A stretch of DNA of 64,000 nt, from positions 172,731 to 236,730 of the forward strand of contig ONNR01000002.1 of assembly GCA_900319235.1 (NCBI GenBank), given 5' to 3'. A program made the translations under genes and the position numbers. Below are positions 44,741 to 53,821 of the stretch, piece after piece. This DNA is from an uncultured Prevotellaceae bacterium. Its GTDB lineage: Bacteria > Bacteroidota > Bacteroidia > Bacteroidales > UBA3663. Below the pieces are notes generated by a model. That model was not told where the DNA came from. It saw only the letters and a program-made list of their open reading frames with translations, and searched no databases. The stretch's first letter is position 1; the number at the start of each line of letters is the position of its first letter.

Positions 44741-47446
44741 TTAGAACTCCTGGCCAATGACGAAGTGGAAGTTCGAACCCGAATTGCTCGACGAGCCGAA
44801 AGTATTGTCGAAGCCATAGCCCCAGTCGATACCCAGCATACCAATCATCGGGAGGAAGATGCGGACACCGGCACCCATCGAACGTTTCAGCGAGAATGGG
44901 TTGAAGTATTTGATGTCGGTCCAGGCATTACCTGCTTCGGCAAATATCAGTCCATAGATGGTCGAAGACGACTCAAGCATAAACGGATAACGAAGCTCAG
45001 CCACTACGCGTGCATAGCAGGTAGCTACATCGTTGGTGTAACTGTAGTTCGAGGTGAGCGAACCGTTCTCGTAGCCACGCAATGGGATGTACTCTGTAAT
45101 GTAGCTCGATGAATAGTACGAGTTGCCGTCACCACCCATGTAGTAGCTGTTGAAGGGTGACAGCTTGTTTGGGTTGTAGTGGCCCAGGAAGCCGAAGTCC
45201 GAACGGGTGTGGAACACGAGCGTGCGGGTATTGCCTACGATAGGGGTGAAGGTCTTGGTCGAGAACTTGATCTTCCAGAACTCCAGCCAGCGCATCTTGT
45301 CCTGCGAATACTTCTCCTGAGCGGCAAGCTTGTCCTTGTCCTGGAAGAGAGAGTAGGGAGGAGCAAATTCAGCATCGAGGGTGAAGGTCGAACCACGACG
45401 TGTGTAGTACGGGTTGTCGATGGAGTTACGCGAAAGGATGGCTTCGACGGAGAGACTGTTCGACGTGCCGTTCGAGACGGGGAAATACTGCCAATCCTTG
45501 AGGATATACACGTGGTAGTTGAGCAAAGCCTGCAGCTGGAAGTAGTCGTCAGGCCAGCTCAGACGCTTGCCGAAGCCCAGCGAAGCACCGATCATCTGGA
45601 TTGACTTGTCGGGGTCGATGGCATATTCGTACGAAGCTGTGTTGCCATAGCCATATCCGTATCCGCCATAACCATATCCGCCGTAGCCATAACCATAGGG
45701 GCTGTAGCCTCCATAGTAGCCGTTGTACATATTGTTGTAGTACGTGTTGCTATAGTAGCGCGAGTTGATGTCCGACTGGCGGGAATAGTACACCGAAAGG
45801 TTGAGCGAATTGGGTCGCTTGCCTCCGAACCAGGGATTCATGTACGATACCGAGTACGACTGGTAATACTGGGCATTGGTCTGCACCGAAAGGGTGAACG
45901 TTTCGCCTTCGCCCGAAGGATAGATGCCGTGGTAGCGAGAAGGATGGAAGAGATCCTTCATCGATATGTTGGTCAGCTTGAGCGAGATGCGGCCGATGAG
46001 TCCGGTCGAGCCCCAACCGAGTGAGAACTCCACTTGGTCGTTGGCCTTCGACTCGAGGTCGTAGATGATGTCTACAGTGCCGTCTTCGGTATTGGGTACT
46101 GGGCGTGGGTTCATCTTCTCGGGGTCGAAGTGACCTGTCTGGGCCAATTCACGTGCCGAACGGATAAGGTCGGTCTTCGAGAAGAGTTCACCTGGACGGG
46201 TGCGAAGCTCGCGACGGATGACGTGTTCGTAGAGTCGGTCGTTACCGTTGATGACCACCTTGTTGATGCGTGCTGGAGGACCTTCAACTACGCGGAACTC
46301 GAGATCTACCGAGTCGCCCTCGATGTTCACCTCGATGGGATCCATACGGAAGAAGAGGTAGCCCTGATCCATGTAGAGGGTGCCGATGCCGTCCTCATCC
46401 TCGTCGATACGTTTCTTGATCTTCCTCTGGTTATAGACATCGCCCTTTTGGAGCTGCAGGAAGGCGAGGAGTCGTTCTTCCGACTCCACGGTATTACCCA
46501 CGATTGACATGTTGCGGATATAGTACTTCTGACCTTCCTCGACGTCGATGGTGAGGTTGATGTGCTTGTCGTCGTAGCGTTCCTGCTTATCACTTAGGAT
46601 ACGTGCATCACGATAGCCCAGTTCGTGGAACTTGTCGATAAGTTTCTGCTTGTCCTCCTTGTAGGTCTCGGGCACGAACTTCTTGGCGCGGAATGCATTG
46701 TACCACTTGTTCACGGCGTTGGTCTTCTTCAGTGCTGCATTGGCCTTGCGATAGGTCATGTAGTTCTTCTTGAGGGGCAGCAGTTTCTTGTGTCCGATGC
46801 TGTCCCAGGTATCGAGACCATTGATGACGAGGTTCTTGATCTTCACCTTCTCGTGCTTGTCCACATAGATGGTGAGGTTCACCATGTTCTTGAGTGTGGA
46901 ATCATCCTGCTGATAGATCTCGACATCGGCATTCTGATAGCCCTTGCCATCGTAGTAGCGCTTGATGATGGTCTTGGCACGGTCGATGATGTTGGGCGTC
47001 ACCTGGCTGCCCTTGGCTACACCGATCTGTGCATCGAGGTCTTCGCGTTCCGACTTCTTGACGCCATCATATTCGATGTTGGCGATGCGAGGACGTGGGG
47101 TCAAGGCAATCTTGAGCCAGCAGTCGTTTTCATACACCTTTTCGAGCGTAATGGTGACGTCGCTGAAGAGACCCTGTCGCCAGAAACGCTTGATGGCATT
47201 GGTCACTTCGTCGCCCGGCACGGTGATGGTCTGTCCGATGGAGAGACCCGAAAAACCGATGAGGACATAATCCTCGTAGTTGTCGGCACCGGTGACCTCG
47301 ATACCGCGTATGGTGTATTTTTTACCGGTCTGTGCGGTCTGGTTGACCGTAGGGTGGTAAATTGTGTCGTTAGGAAGTTCCTGAGCCAAGGTGATGCCTG
47401 CGAACGACATCACGAGGAGGAACAGTATCGTAACTTTACGTATCAT
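44741..47446 (-). CDS. bamA: Outer membrane assembly factor BamA with Gly/Tyr-rich insertion
   Basis: A 901-residue protein. After the signal peptide (GITLAQ) come five POTRA domains to about residue 465 (YTIRGIEVTGADNYEDYVL opens the first), then the 16-stranded barrel ending NFHFVIGQEF. The strand-16 and lid region contains PLRGYENGSL, corresponding to the conserved (V/I)RG(F/Y) motif. It inserts beta-barrel proteins into the outer membrane. Residues about 560-602 are an unusual low-complexity loop of Tyr, Gly and Asn (YGYGYGGYGYGGYGYGYG). The gene lies between uppS and ompH. Confidence 0.95.
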   Translation of the reverse strand: MIRKVTILFLLVMSFAGITLAQELPNDTIYHPTVNQTAQTGKKYTIRGIEVTGADNYEDYVLIGFSGLSIGQTITVPGDEVTNAIKRFWRQGLFSDVTITLEKVYENDCWLKIALTPRPRIANIEYDGVKKSEREDLDAQIGVAKGSQVTPNIIDRAKTIIKRYYDGKGYQNADVEIYQQDDSTLKNMVNLTIYVDKHEKVKIKNLVINGLDTWDSIGHKKLLPLKKNYMTYRKANAALKKTNAVNKWYNAFRAKKFVPETYKEDKQKLIDKFHELGYRDARILSDKQERYDDKHINLTIDVEEGQKYYIRNMSIVGNTVESEERLLAFLQLQKGDVYNQRKIKKRIDEDEDGIGTLYMDQGYLFFRMDPIEVNIEGDSVDLEFRVVEGPPARINKVVINGNDRLYEHVIRRELRTRPGELFSKTDLIRSARELAQTGHFDPEKMNPRPVPNTEDGTVDIIYDLESKANDQVEFSLGWGSTGLIGRISLKLTNISMKDLFHPSRYHGIYPSGEGETFTLSVQTNAQYYQSYSVSYMNPWFGGKRPNSLNLSVYYSRQSDINSRYYSNTYYNNMYNGYYGGYSPYGYGYGGYGYGGYGYGYGNTASYEYAIDPDKSIQMIGASLGFGKRLSWPDDYFQLQALLNYHVYILKDWQYFPVSNGTSNSLSVEAILSRNSIDNPYYTRRGSTFTLDAEFAPPYSLFQDKDKLAAQEKYSQDKMRWLEFWKIKFSTKTFTPIVGNTRTLVFHTRSDFGFLGHYNPNKLSPFNSYYMGGDGNSYYSSSYITEYIPLRGYENGSLTSNYSYTNDVATCYARVVAELRYPFMLESSSTIYGLIFAEAGNAWTDIKYFNPFSLKRSMGAGVRIFLPMIGMLGIDWGYGFDNTFGSSSNSGSNFHFVIGQEF

Positions 47447-47472
47447 TAATTTAATAATGTGTAATTACTGGG

Positions 47473-48231
47473 TTATTTGGTGCCGGCTTCAGCCTGCACT
47501 TGGGCGCTGGTCTTGCCGAAACGACGTTCGCGCGACTGGTAGTCGACGATGGCATCGTAGAACTGCTCGTGGTGGAAGTCAGGCCAAAGGACGGGGGTGA
47601 AGTAAAGTTCGGAGTAGGAGATCTGCCAAAGCATGAAGTTCGAGATGCGTTCCTCGCCACCAGTGCGGATCAGCAGATCGGGGTCGGGGTACCACGAAGT
47701 CGTCAGGTTGCGGCTGATCATCTCCTGATCGATCTCTTCGGGCTTGATGGTGCCCTCGACGCACTGGCGTGCCAGGCGTTGCATCGTATCGACGAGCTCC
47801 CAACGTGCGCTGTAGCTCAGGGCGATGATGAGGGTGATGTCTTGGCAGTTCTTGGTCTGTTCAATCGACCATTTGAGCTTGTCCATGGCAAACTTGGGCA
47901 CGCGGCTGAAGTCGCCTATCATACCAAGGCGCACGCCCTTGCGTATCATGTCGGGTGTCTCCAGTTCGACAGCATAAGCGATGAGGTTCATCAGAGTGTC
48001 AACCTCTTTCTGCGGGCGGTTCCAGTTCTCGGTCGAGAAGGCATAGACGGTCAGGTATTTCACACCTGCCCATTTTGCGGCTTCGATGGAGTCGTGCAGC
48101 GAATCGATGCCGGCCTTGTGGCCTTCCGAACGGTCCATTCCACGCTGCCTGGCCCAACGTCCGTTACCATCCATGATGATGGCCACTGATTTTGGCGAGC
48201 GGGTTTTGTCGATTTGTTCAAGTGTTGCCAT
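47473..48231 (-). CDS. uppS: Isoprenyl transferase (undecaprenyl diphosphate synthase)
   Basis: A 252-residue cytoplasmic enzyme. AIIMDGNGRWARQRG with the catalytic Asp, GHKAGIDSLHD, YAFSTENWNRP, and RTGGEERISNFMLWQ with the diphosphate-binding residues are all present, and the length is normal. It adds isopentenyl units in cis to farnesyl diphosphate to give the C55 lipid carrier for peptidoglycan and O-antigen. It sits 26 bases upstream of bamA in the envelope operon. Confidence 0.96.
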   Translation of the reverse strand: MATLEQIDKTRSPKSVAIIMDGNGRWARQRGMDRSEGHKAGIDSLHDSIEAAKWAGVKYLTVYAFSTENWNRPQKEVDTLMNLIAYAVELETPDMIRKGVRLGMIGDFSRVPKFAMDKLKWSIEQTKNCQDITLIIALSYSARWELVDTMQRLARQCVEGTIKPEEIDQEMISRNLTTSWYPDPDLLIRTGGEERISNFMLWQISYSELYFTPVLWPDFHHEQFYDAIVDYQSRERRFGKTSAQVQAEAGTK

Positions 48232-48277
48232 ATATTGTTGATGTTTTTCTGTTTTGGTTGAATGCCTAATGAAGGCG

Positions 48278-48964
48278 TTATTTTCTCATCTGGTTCTTCT
48301 GGTTGTGGCATTCGATGCAGCGTTCCTTGAAGTCGAAGGTAACGCTTAGTTGTATAGATGCCATCCAGTCGTTGTCGATGAGCGAACTTGTGGCGATTCC
48401 CTCGGGGTCAACTCTGCCATCGAGCTTATCGCTGAAGGTCTTGGTGAAGAGGAGGGTTACCTGGGAGTTCCAGCGTTTTGCCATCTTGAATTTGTAGCCT
48501 GCGCCGAAAGGGATTCCCAGTGCAAACGACGAGCCGTCGTCCCCTCCGTTCACCAGCCCTGCCGAGAGCCCTGCGGTGAGGAAGGGCGTATAGCGTTTCT
48601 TTTCGCGATAGTCGCTGCCTAGGCCATAGTTCCAGAAGTGTACCTCAGGACGTAGCTGTAGTTGCCAGTAGCGTCGGCTGAATTCGTAGTCACCGCCGGG
48701 GAATGCAGCGTCGAAGTCGCGTGTGTCTCCCTTGAGACCCGAACTCTGAAGTTCTGCCGCCAACGCCCAGCGTAGGTTGAGGTTGTAGCGATAGATGAGG
48801 CTGTACGAAAGGGAAGGGCTATAGACGGCCTTCGAGGCATTCACGTCACCGTAGCCCCAACTGGCCCCTAGGCCGCCACCGATTTCGTAGAGGTATTCCT
48901 TCTCCTGTGCCCCGACGGTGGTCAGAAGGATGGCAAGGAGGCAGGTCATCAGCCATTTCTTCAT
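48278..48964 (-). CDS. DUF6089-type outer membrane protein
   Basis: A 228-residue protein with a signal peptide (LLTTVGAQ). EYLYEIGGGLGASWGYGDVN, repeated amphipathic strands and PFLTAGLSAGL indicate an outer membrane beta-barrel of the kind encoded upstream of uppS-bamA in Bacteroidota (DUF6089). The C-terminus (CIECHNQKNQMRK) has a CxxCH-like triad of Cys and His after the last strand, which is odd and could be a short extension. Function unknown. Confidence 0.78.
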   Translation of the reverse strand: MKKWLMTCLLAILLTTVGAQEKEYLYEIGGGLGASWGYGDVNASKAVYSPSLSYSLIYRYNLNLRWALAAELQSSGLKGDTRDFDAAFPGGDYEFSRRYWQLQLRPEVHFWNYGLGSDYREKKRYTPFLTAGLSAGLVNGGDDGSSFALGIPFGAGYKFKMAKRWNSQVTLLFTKTFSDKLDGRVDPEGIATSSLIDNDWMASIQLSVTFDFKERCIECHNQKNQMRK

Positions 48965-48968
48965 GCTA

Positions 48969-50510
48969 TCAACGCAGCTTGTCGAATGTGAGTGAGTTCA
49001 GACATCCTCCCCATACCGAGGTCTTGAATGTGCCATCGGCACGACGTCCACCGAAGAAGTACATCCTGAAGGACTGTGGATCGTAGAAGGCCGAGTTGCA
49101 GGCCACTTTCCCGATTGGTGTATTGTCGGCATACTGGGTGTAGTAGCGACTCAGACGATGCCAGCTCACACCGCTATCCTCCGAATAGTAAAGCGTCGTA
49201 TAGTACTTGTTGTACAGTCGATTGGTGGGAACGTCACCTGTGGCAGTAAAGCCTGGATGCAGCAGCCAGAATGTCTTCGGCTTGTCGCTGTCGATGGTGT
49301 ATTCGAGCACCGATGCACCCGTCATACCTGGCATCTCATCCTGCAGGAATTCCACCCAGTTAGGCCCGTGCACATCGTCATTCCAGCCGTCGCACGACCA
49401 GGTGCTTGACACGAACTGCCCTGAAACCGTCAATCCACCGGTGATGTAGAGCCGGGAGGTGAGGTTGCCGTAGTTGCTGCGTGCTTCAGTCCAGATGGGA
49501 CGCGTGAAGCCTGTCACGGGGAAGTTGTCAGGGATTTGCTGAGCCACATGCCAATTCGATGCGTCGGCCGAAACGGCAAAGCGATATGCATCGTCCACTT
49601 TTACGATGACGTTCAACGAATCCTGGTTCCAGTTTCCATAGACGTCCTTGGTCTTATACTGATTGCCCAAAATGGCCACAAACGTTTGTCCGCTGCTGGC
49701 GACTTCCCAGTGGAAACCGTCGGCCGAGGTCATTAGCCTACCGTTGATCTTGCCGATAGCATAGAGTTGGTTGTGCCAGTTGTAGAGTGTCTTGAGGTCA
49801 AGCAGTTCGCCCTCGGCAATGCTGACGTCGGCCATCGCTTGCCATTCAGTGGGACTGTTTTCGCTGAGCTTCGAGGTGCTAACCTTGTAGCTTTGGCCAT
49901 TTTCCTCCACAAACCAATAGAGCGTCTGGCCGATGGTGTCGGTGCGCTGGTCTGTGATGTTCATGTCGGCCCACATCTCATCGGTATAGTCGTGCCAGAC
50001 AATAGTGTCGCCCTCCACCTTGTGGACATTGACCTTGATGTGGTAGGTTTTGCGGTTGCCGCCGCGAGCCACTATGGTCATGCGTGCATCGGGGTAGGAG
50101 CCGAAGTAGAATGCCGAGTCGGATGAGAATTGTGCATACTGGCCCAGTTCGCCGTCCAGCCCGAAGAGTTCCAGATAGACACTGTCGGGCTTGGAGAAGC
50201 TAACCGAGATCTTTACCGAGTCAGCGATGACACCACGGGGCAGCGAGTCGGGATTGAAGATGATGCCATCGTTGGGATAGAGTGCGTGGATCGAGTCGTC
50301 GCTCAATCCGTAATTGTCGATGGTAAACGAATACTTCGAAAGGCCGGAGCAGACGTTCGTGTTGTCTTCGAGCGAAAACGAAGTTACAATGCAGTTGTAG
50401 TAGTCGGTCACTACTGTCTCCGAGTCGTTGCCTGAGCCCAAACAGGAGGTGAGGCCTATGGCGACCAATGTCCAACAGATCAGACCGGATATATGTCGAA
50501 ATAGTTTCAT
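48969..50510 (-). CDS. DUF6242-type lipoprotein
   Basis: A 513-residue lipoprotein from ATG 50510 (lipobox LTSC, Cys23). Residues 25-150 form an Ig-like beta domain (DDSIHALYPNDGIIFNPDSLPRG); residues 190-510 look like a six-bladed propeller with Trp and Asp repeats (ADGFHWEVASSGQ, SADASNWHVAQQ). This is the typical architecture of DUF6242 proteins, whose function is unknown. First gene of the leftward envelope cluster, four bases before the DUF6089 gene. An upstream ATG at 50582 is excluded by the promoter box at 50538. Confidence 0.75.
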   Translation of the reverse strand: MKLFRHISGLICWTLVAIGLTSCLGSGNDSETVVTDYYNCIVTSFSLEDNTNVCSGLSKYSFTIDNYGLSDDSIHALYPNDGIIFNPDSLPRGVIADSVKISVSFSKPDSVYLELFGLDGELGQYAQFSSDSAFYFGSYPDARMTIVARGGNRKTYHIKVNVHKVEGDTIVWHDYTDEMWADMNITDQRTDTIGQTLYWFVEENGQSYKVSTSKLSENSPTEWQAMADVSIAEGELLDLKTLYNWHNQLYAIGKINGRLMTSADGFHWEVASSGQTFVAILGNQYKTKDVYGNWNQDSLNVIVKVDDAYRFAVSADASNWHVAQQIPDNFPVTGFTRPIWTEARSNYGNLTSRLYITGGLTVSGQFVSSTWSCDGWNDDVHGPNWVEFLQDEMPGMTGASVLEYTIDSDKPKTFWLLHPGFTATGDVPTNRLYNKYYTTLYYSEDSGVSWHRLSRYYTQYADNTPIGKVACNSAFYDPQSFRMYFFGGRRADGTFKTSVWGGCLNSLTFDKLR

Positions 50511-50537
50511 ATCTATTTTTATACCAAAAATCGTGCG

Positions 50538-50545
50538 CAAATTTA
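50538..50545 (-). promoter_or_regulatory. Promoter -7 box (TAAATTTG) of the envelope cluster
   Basis: TAAATTTGC on the minus strand, 28 bases before ATG 50510. Confidence 0.6.
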
Positions 50546-50673
50546 GTGATTTTTCTTCAAAGATGGCCCTTTTTAGGCACATAATTATAATATTTTAGGG
50601 GAATTTCGTGTGAAAATGCATTTTTTTTAGAAATTATGACACCTTTTTATGTCAATCTTTCATAAAAAATCCC

Positions 50674-50681
50674 TAACTTTG
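50674..50681 (+). promoter_or_regulatory. Promoter -7 box (TAACTTTG) of prmC
   Basis: TAACTTTGC ends five bases before the ATG at 50686, so transcription should begin at or next to the start codon and the mRNA may be leaderless. Confidence 0.55.
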
Positions 50682-50685
50682 CACC

Positions 50686-51645
50686 ATGCTTGACACAATT
50701 AAAATAATACGCGCGAAGTTGTCGCAGGTGGTCGATTCCCAGGGTTTGCCGCTTTACGACGAGCGTGAAGTGCGTGCACTCGCCGACCTTTTGCTCGAGG
50801 AAGTGTGCGGCATCACACGCACCGATCGTCTCATGCATCCCGAGCGCATCCTCGCTGCCAAAGAACGTACGCGACTCTCGTCCATCGTCGCTCAAATGGA
50901 ACAGGGTGTTCCCGTCCAGCAGGCCTTGGGATATGCGTGGTTCTATGGCATGCGTTTCGAGGTGAGCCCCGATGTGCTCGTTCCTCGGCCCGAAACTGCC
51001 GAACTCGTCGATTGGATTGTTACCGATTTGCGTTCGCGCCCAACGTCGTCGTCCGATGTTTCCTCGCCTGTTTCGAAGCCCCTCTCCATTTGCGACATCG
51101 GCACCGGATCGGGTTGCATCGCCATCAGTCTTGCACGTTGCTTCGAGGATGCAAGAGTCCTCGCTATCGACGTTTCTTCGGCTGCTTTGAACATCGCTCG
51201 CCGCAATGCCTGTCAACAAAATGTTGATAACTTGCAATTCGCTCAAATAGATATACTTGAATATGTTGATAACTTGGATTCAAACATAGAAAATACCTCC
51301 AAAAACAATACTTTTCCACAGGGTTATCAACATCTCGATATCATCGTCAGCAACCCGCCTTATGTCTGCCGAAATGAGGCTGCCCAGATGTCCGAAATCG
51401 TTCTGGAACATGAACCCGAAGTTGCCCTTTTCGTGCCTGACGACGACCCGCTCCTATTTTATCGTGCGATTGCCCGTTTGGGTCAAAAGCACTTGAAGAA
51501 AGGAGGTTTTCTTTATTTCGAGATCAATGCTGCTTTTGGTGAAGCCACGTGCCAGTTGCTTGGCCAGATGGGTTATCGCAATGTCGAGCTGCGTCGCGAC
51601 ATCACAGGCCGCGATCGTATGGTGAAAGCAGCCCTCTATAGTTGA
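50686..51645 (+). CDS. prmC: Release factor glutamine N5-methyltransferase
   Basis: A 319-residue enzyme: helical N-terminal domain (QQALGYAWFYGMRFEVSPDVLVPRPETAELV holds the family motif), SAM site DIGTGSGCIAISLA (about 128-141), and NPPY at about 222. It methylates the Gln of the GGQ motif in release factors RF1 and RF2. Between SAM site and NPPY the sequence is A/T-rich and codes NVDNLQFAQIDILEYVDNLD with two repeated VDNL; this part of the gene contains four DnaA-box-like nonamers. Confidence 0.93.
   Translation: MLDTIKIIRAKLSQVVDSQGLPLYDEREVRALADLLLEEVCGITRTDRLMHPERILAAKERTRLSSIVAQMEQGVPVQQALGYAWFYGMRFEVSPDVLVPRPETAELVDWIVTDLRSRPTSSSDVSSPVSKPLSICDIGTGSGCIAISLARCFEDARVLAIDVSSAALNIARRNACQQNVDNLQFAQIDILEYVDNLDSNIENTSKNNTFPQGYQHLDIIVSNPPYVCRNEAAQMSEIVLEHEPEVALFVPDDDPLLFYRAIARLGQKHLKKGGFLYFEINAAFGEATCQLLGQMGYRNVELRRDITGRDRMVKAALYS
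51222..51332. other. Cluster of four DnaA-box-like nonamers inside prmC
   Basis: TGTTGATAA at 51222-51230 and 51264-51272 (reverse complement TTATCAACA), TTTTCCACA at 51312-51320 and TTATCAACA at 51324-51332. Each differs by one base from TTATCCACA. The four lie within 111 bp in an A/T-rich island of a gene otherwise near 55% G+C. Confidence 0.5.
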
Positions 51646-51728
51646 ATGCTGCCCACTTCCCCTTTTCGGATGCTACCCACTTTCACTTTTAATTATTATT
51701 TGTTAATTTTTTATTTCTCTTGTCGATT

Positions 51729-52199
51729 ATGAAATTGACTTACGATCAAGCTCTAAATCGTGCTGCCGCCCTCTGTAGCCAGAGCGAACGCTGTCCTGGC
51801 GACATCTTCACAAAGGCACAATCCTGGGGCCTCACTGAGCCGGAGGCTGCCCGCTTGGTGGGCTATCTGACGAGCGAAGGATTCCTCGATGAGGCTCGTT
51901 TTGCCCGAGCCTTCGTGAATGACAAGTTTCGCTTTGAACAGTGGGGTAGAGTCAAGATAAGATACGCCCTTCGAGCCAAGGGCATCGACGATGGCCTCAT
52001 CGACGAGGCTCTCGACGAGAAGATTGATCCCGACGAATATCTTGCCACCTGTAGCGACCTTTTGAGCAAGAAGATGCGCACTCTCGACCTTCCCCTTTCG
52101 CCCGCCGATCGTGCCCGTCTCCTTCGCTTTGCCGCCCAGCGTGGCTTCGAATCCTACATTATCTCGAAGGCCCTTCATAGCCTTTCAGACCCCTCTTAA
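51729..52199 (+). CDS. recX: RecX family regulator of RecA
   Basis: A 156-residue protein from ATG 51729; a TTG at 51720 is less likely. Three-helix repeats typical of RecX are seen: RCPGDIFTKAQSWGLTEPEA, YLTSEGFLDEARFARAFVNDKF and WGRVKIRYALRAKGIDDGLI. RecX binds RecA filaments and limits recombination. It follows prmC; the gap holds two near-identical ATGCTRCCCACTT segments (51645 and 51670). Confidence 0.85.
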   Translation: MKLTYDQALNRAAALCSQSERCPGDIFTKAQSWGLTEPEAARLVGYLTSEGFLDEARFARAFVNDKFRFEQWGRVKIRYALRAKGIDDGLIDEALDEKIDPDEYLATCSDLLSKKMRTLDLPLSPADRARLLRFAAQRGFESYIISKALHSLSDPS

Positions 52200-52202
52200 C
52201 CT

Positions 52203-52220
52203 TTCGAACCCTTCGAACCT
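52203..52220. repeat. TTCGAACCN repeat, two copies
   Basis: TTCGAACCC and TTCGAACCT in the gap between recX and comF, followed by the weaker TTCATAACCC and TTCGATG. Same family as 44096-44143. Confidence 0.65.
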
Positions 52221-52235
52221 TTCATAACCCTTTCG

Positions 52236-52928
52236 ATGCTCTCCCTGATTCTTCCCCGTCGATGTCCCTATTGCGACAGCACTTTGCTGCCGGAGGAGGA
52301 GGGTGTGTGCCTGCGTTGTCTGCCCCTTTTACCCAGGGTGCATGCCGAGCACCCCAACAACGACGTTGAGCGCCGTCTTTTCGGAAGATTCCCCTTCGAG
52401 CACGCCACGTCGTTCTGCTATTATGGGCAAAAGGAACCTTTTGGCAACATCATTCGTCAGTCGAAGTTCCACGATCGCCCTTGGTTGAACGCTTGGGCAA
52501 CTCGACTATTTGTGCAGGAATTGCAGTTGGCGTCCGACGAAAGGGGAGGAGAGGGCTGGCCTTACGACATTGACGTCATTGTTCCTGTTCCGCTCCATCC
52601 GTTCCGATCGCTATGGCGTGGCTACAACCAGTGCGCTGGCATTGTCGAAGTGCTGAAGCGGGCGTGGCATTTACCTTTGGAGACGCATTGTCTTTTCAAG
52701 CGTCGGCACACGCGCTCACAGGTCGGACTGTCAAGCAGCGAGCGGTTTTGGAATGTGACCAACTCCTTCGGCGTGCGTCATCCTGAGCGCCTCGCTTCAC
52801 GACATGTACTCATTGTCGATGATGTGCTCACTACGGGCTCCACGATGGTAGCAGCTGCCGATGCCCTGCTCCAGGCAGTGCCCGATGTTCGCCTCAGCGT
52901 CCTCACGCTCGCCTTTGCAAGAGGTTAG
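52236..52928 (+). CDS. comF: ComF family phosphoribosyltransferase-like protein
   Basis: A 230-residue protein. An N-terminal zinc-finger-like CPYC/CLRC pair (residues 10-13 and 27-30) and the C-terminal PRPP-binding loop VLIVDDVLTTGSTM (about 192-205) are the ComF features; KRRHTRSQVGLSSSERFWNV is also conserved. ComF takes part in DNA uptake in naturally competent bacteria; elsewhere its role is not settled. It lies between recX and pyrE. Confidence 0.88.
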   Translation: MLSLILPRRCPYCDSTLLPEEEGVCLRCLPLLPRVHAEHPNNDVERRLFGRFPFEHATSFCYYGQKEPFGNIIRQSKFHDRPWLNAWATRLFVQELQLASDERGGEGWPYDIDVIVPVPLHPFRSLWRGYNQCAGIVEVLKRAWHLPLETHCLFKRRHTRSQVGLSSSERFWNVTNSFGVRHPERLASRHVLIVDDVLTTGSTMVAAADALLQAVPDVRLSVLTLAFARG

Positions 52929-53031
52929 TCATTGCCCCCTCAAAATGTCATTTCTCTCCCGAAATGCCCTTTTTTGTGCCCATTTATATTTTTTTAGTTG
53001 TACGTACACGCGAAATGTCATTTTTTTACGT

Positions 53032-53039
53032 TACATTTG
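53032..53039 (+). promoter_or_regulatory. Promoter -7 box (TACATTTG) of pyrE
   Basis: TACATTTGC lies 39 bases before ATG 53079 and supports that start over an upstream in-frame ATG-like codon at 52998. Confidence 0.6.
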
Positions 53040-53078
53040 CAAACCTATAGCAAAACAATCAAATATTCAAACATAGAT

Positions 53079-53714
53079 ATGAAAACTATCGAACGTCTCG
53101 TAGCTGAAAAGCTCATGGCCATCAAGGCCGTCAAGTTGCAGCCCACTCAGCCCTTCACTTGGGCATCTGGTTGGCATTCACCCATCTATTGCGACAACCG
53201 CAAGACCCTCGCCTTCCCCGACATCCGCACCATCATCAAGACTGGTCTCGTCAGCGCCGTGCAGCGCATCTATGGTGACAAGGTCGATGCCATCGCAGGT
53301 GTGGCCACTGGAGCCATCGCACAGGGTGCCCTCGTCGCCGATGCCCTCGGCGTACCTTTCGTCTATGTGCGTTCTGCTCCCAAGGACCATGGTATGGGTA
53401 ACCTCATTGAGGGTCAGATTGAGGAGGGTTGGAACGTTGTTGTCATCGAAGACCTCATCTCCACCGGTGGCTCCAGCCTCAAGGCCGTCGCAGCACTTCG
53501 TCAGGCTAATGTCAACGTGCTGGGTATGGTGGCCATCTTCACCTATCAGTTCCCGCAGGCCCAGCAGGCATTCGAGGAGGCTGGTGTTGAGCTGACCACT
53601 CTTTCCAACTACACAGAGCTCGTCGCCGAAGCCGCCGAACAAGGCTACATCCAGCCCAGCGATATTGAAGTCCTCAAGCTCTGGCGCGCCAATCCCAGCG
53701 AATGGGGCCGCTAA
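53079..53714 (+). CDS. pyrE: Orotate phosphoribosyltransferase
   Basis: A 211-residue enzyme. WASGWHSPIYCDNRKTLAFP, GVATGAIAQGALVADAL, VRSAPKDHGMGNLIEG and the PRPP loop VVVIEDLISTGGSSLKA (about 119-135) are the OPRTase signatures. It makes OMP from orotate and PRPP in pyrimidine synthesis. It has its own promoter and begins the unit that continues with the SRPBCC protein and argH. Confidence 0.95.
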   Translation: MKTIERLVAEKLMAIKAVKLQPTQPFTWASGWHSPIYCDNRKTLAFPDIRTIIKTGLVSAVQRIYGDKVDAIAGVATGAIAQGALVADALGVPFVYVRSAPKDHGMGNLIEGQIEEGWNVVVIEDLISTGGSSLKAVAALRQANVNVLGMVAIFTYQFPQAQQAFEEAGVELTTLSNYTELVAEAAEQGYIQPSDIEVLKLWRANPSEWGR

Positions 53715-53767
53715 CCAGCCTTGCTTCACCCGGGTCCAGTGCCCTTGTCAGCCACGTGTTTTTGTCA

Positions 53768-53785
53768 GCAGCCAAGCTAGGCTGC
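53768..53785. repeat. 18-bp palindrome GCAGCCAAGCTNGGCTGC, copy 1
   Basis: GCAGCCAAGCTAGGCTGC behind pyrE. Together with its flanks (CACGTGTTTTTGTCA before and TTCCTAACCCC after) it is almost the same as the copy at 57779. Confidence 0.75.
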
Positions 53786-53821
53786 TTCCTAACCCCATAA
53801 TAACCCCCATTCCTCATCCCT

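Noticed and set aside
46625..47449. 274-codon frame on the plus strand opposite bamA
   Set aside because: Hydrophobic repetitive translation arises from antisense of the POTRA region; no promoter or ribosome binding site.
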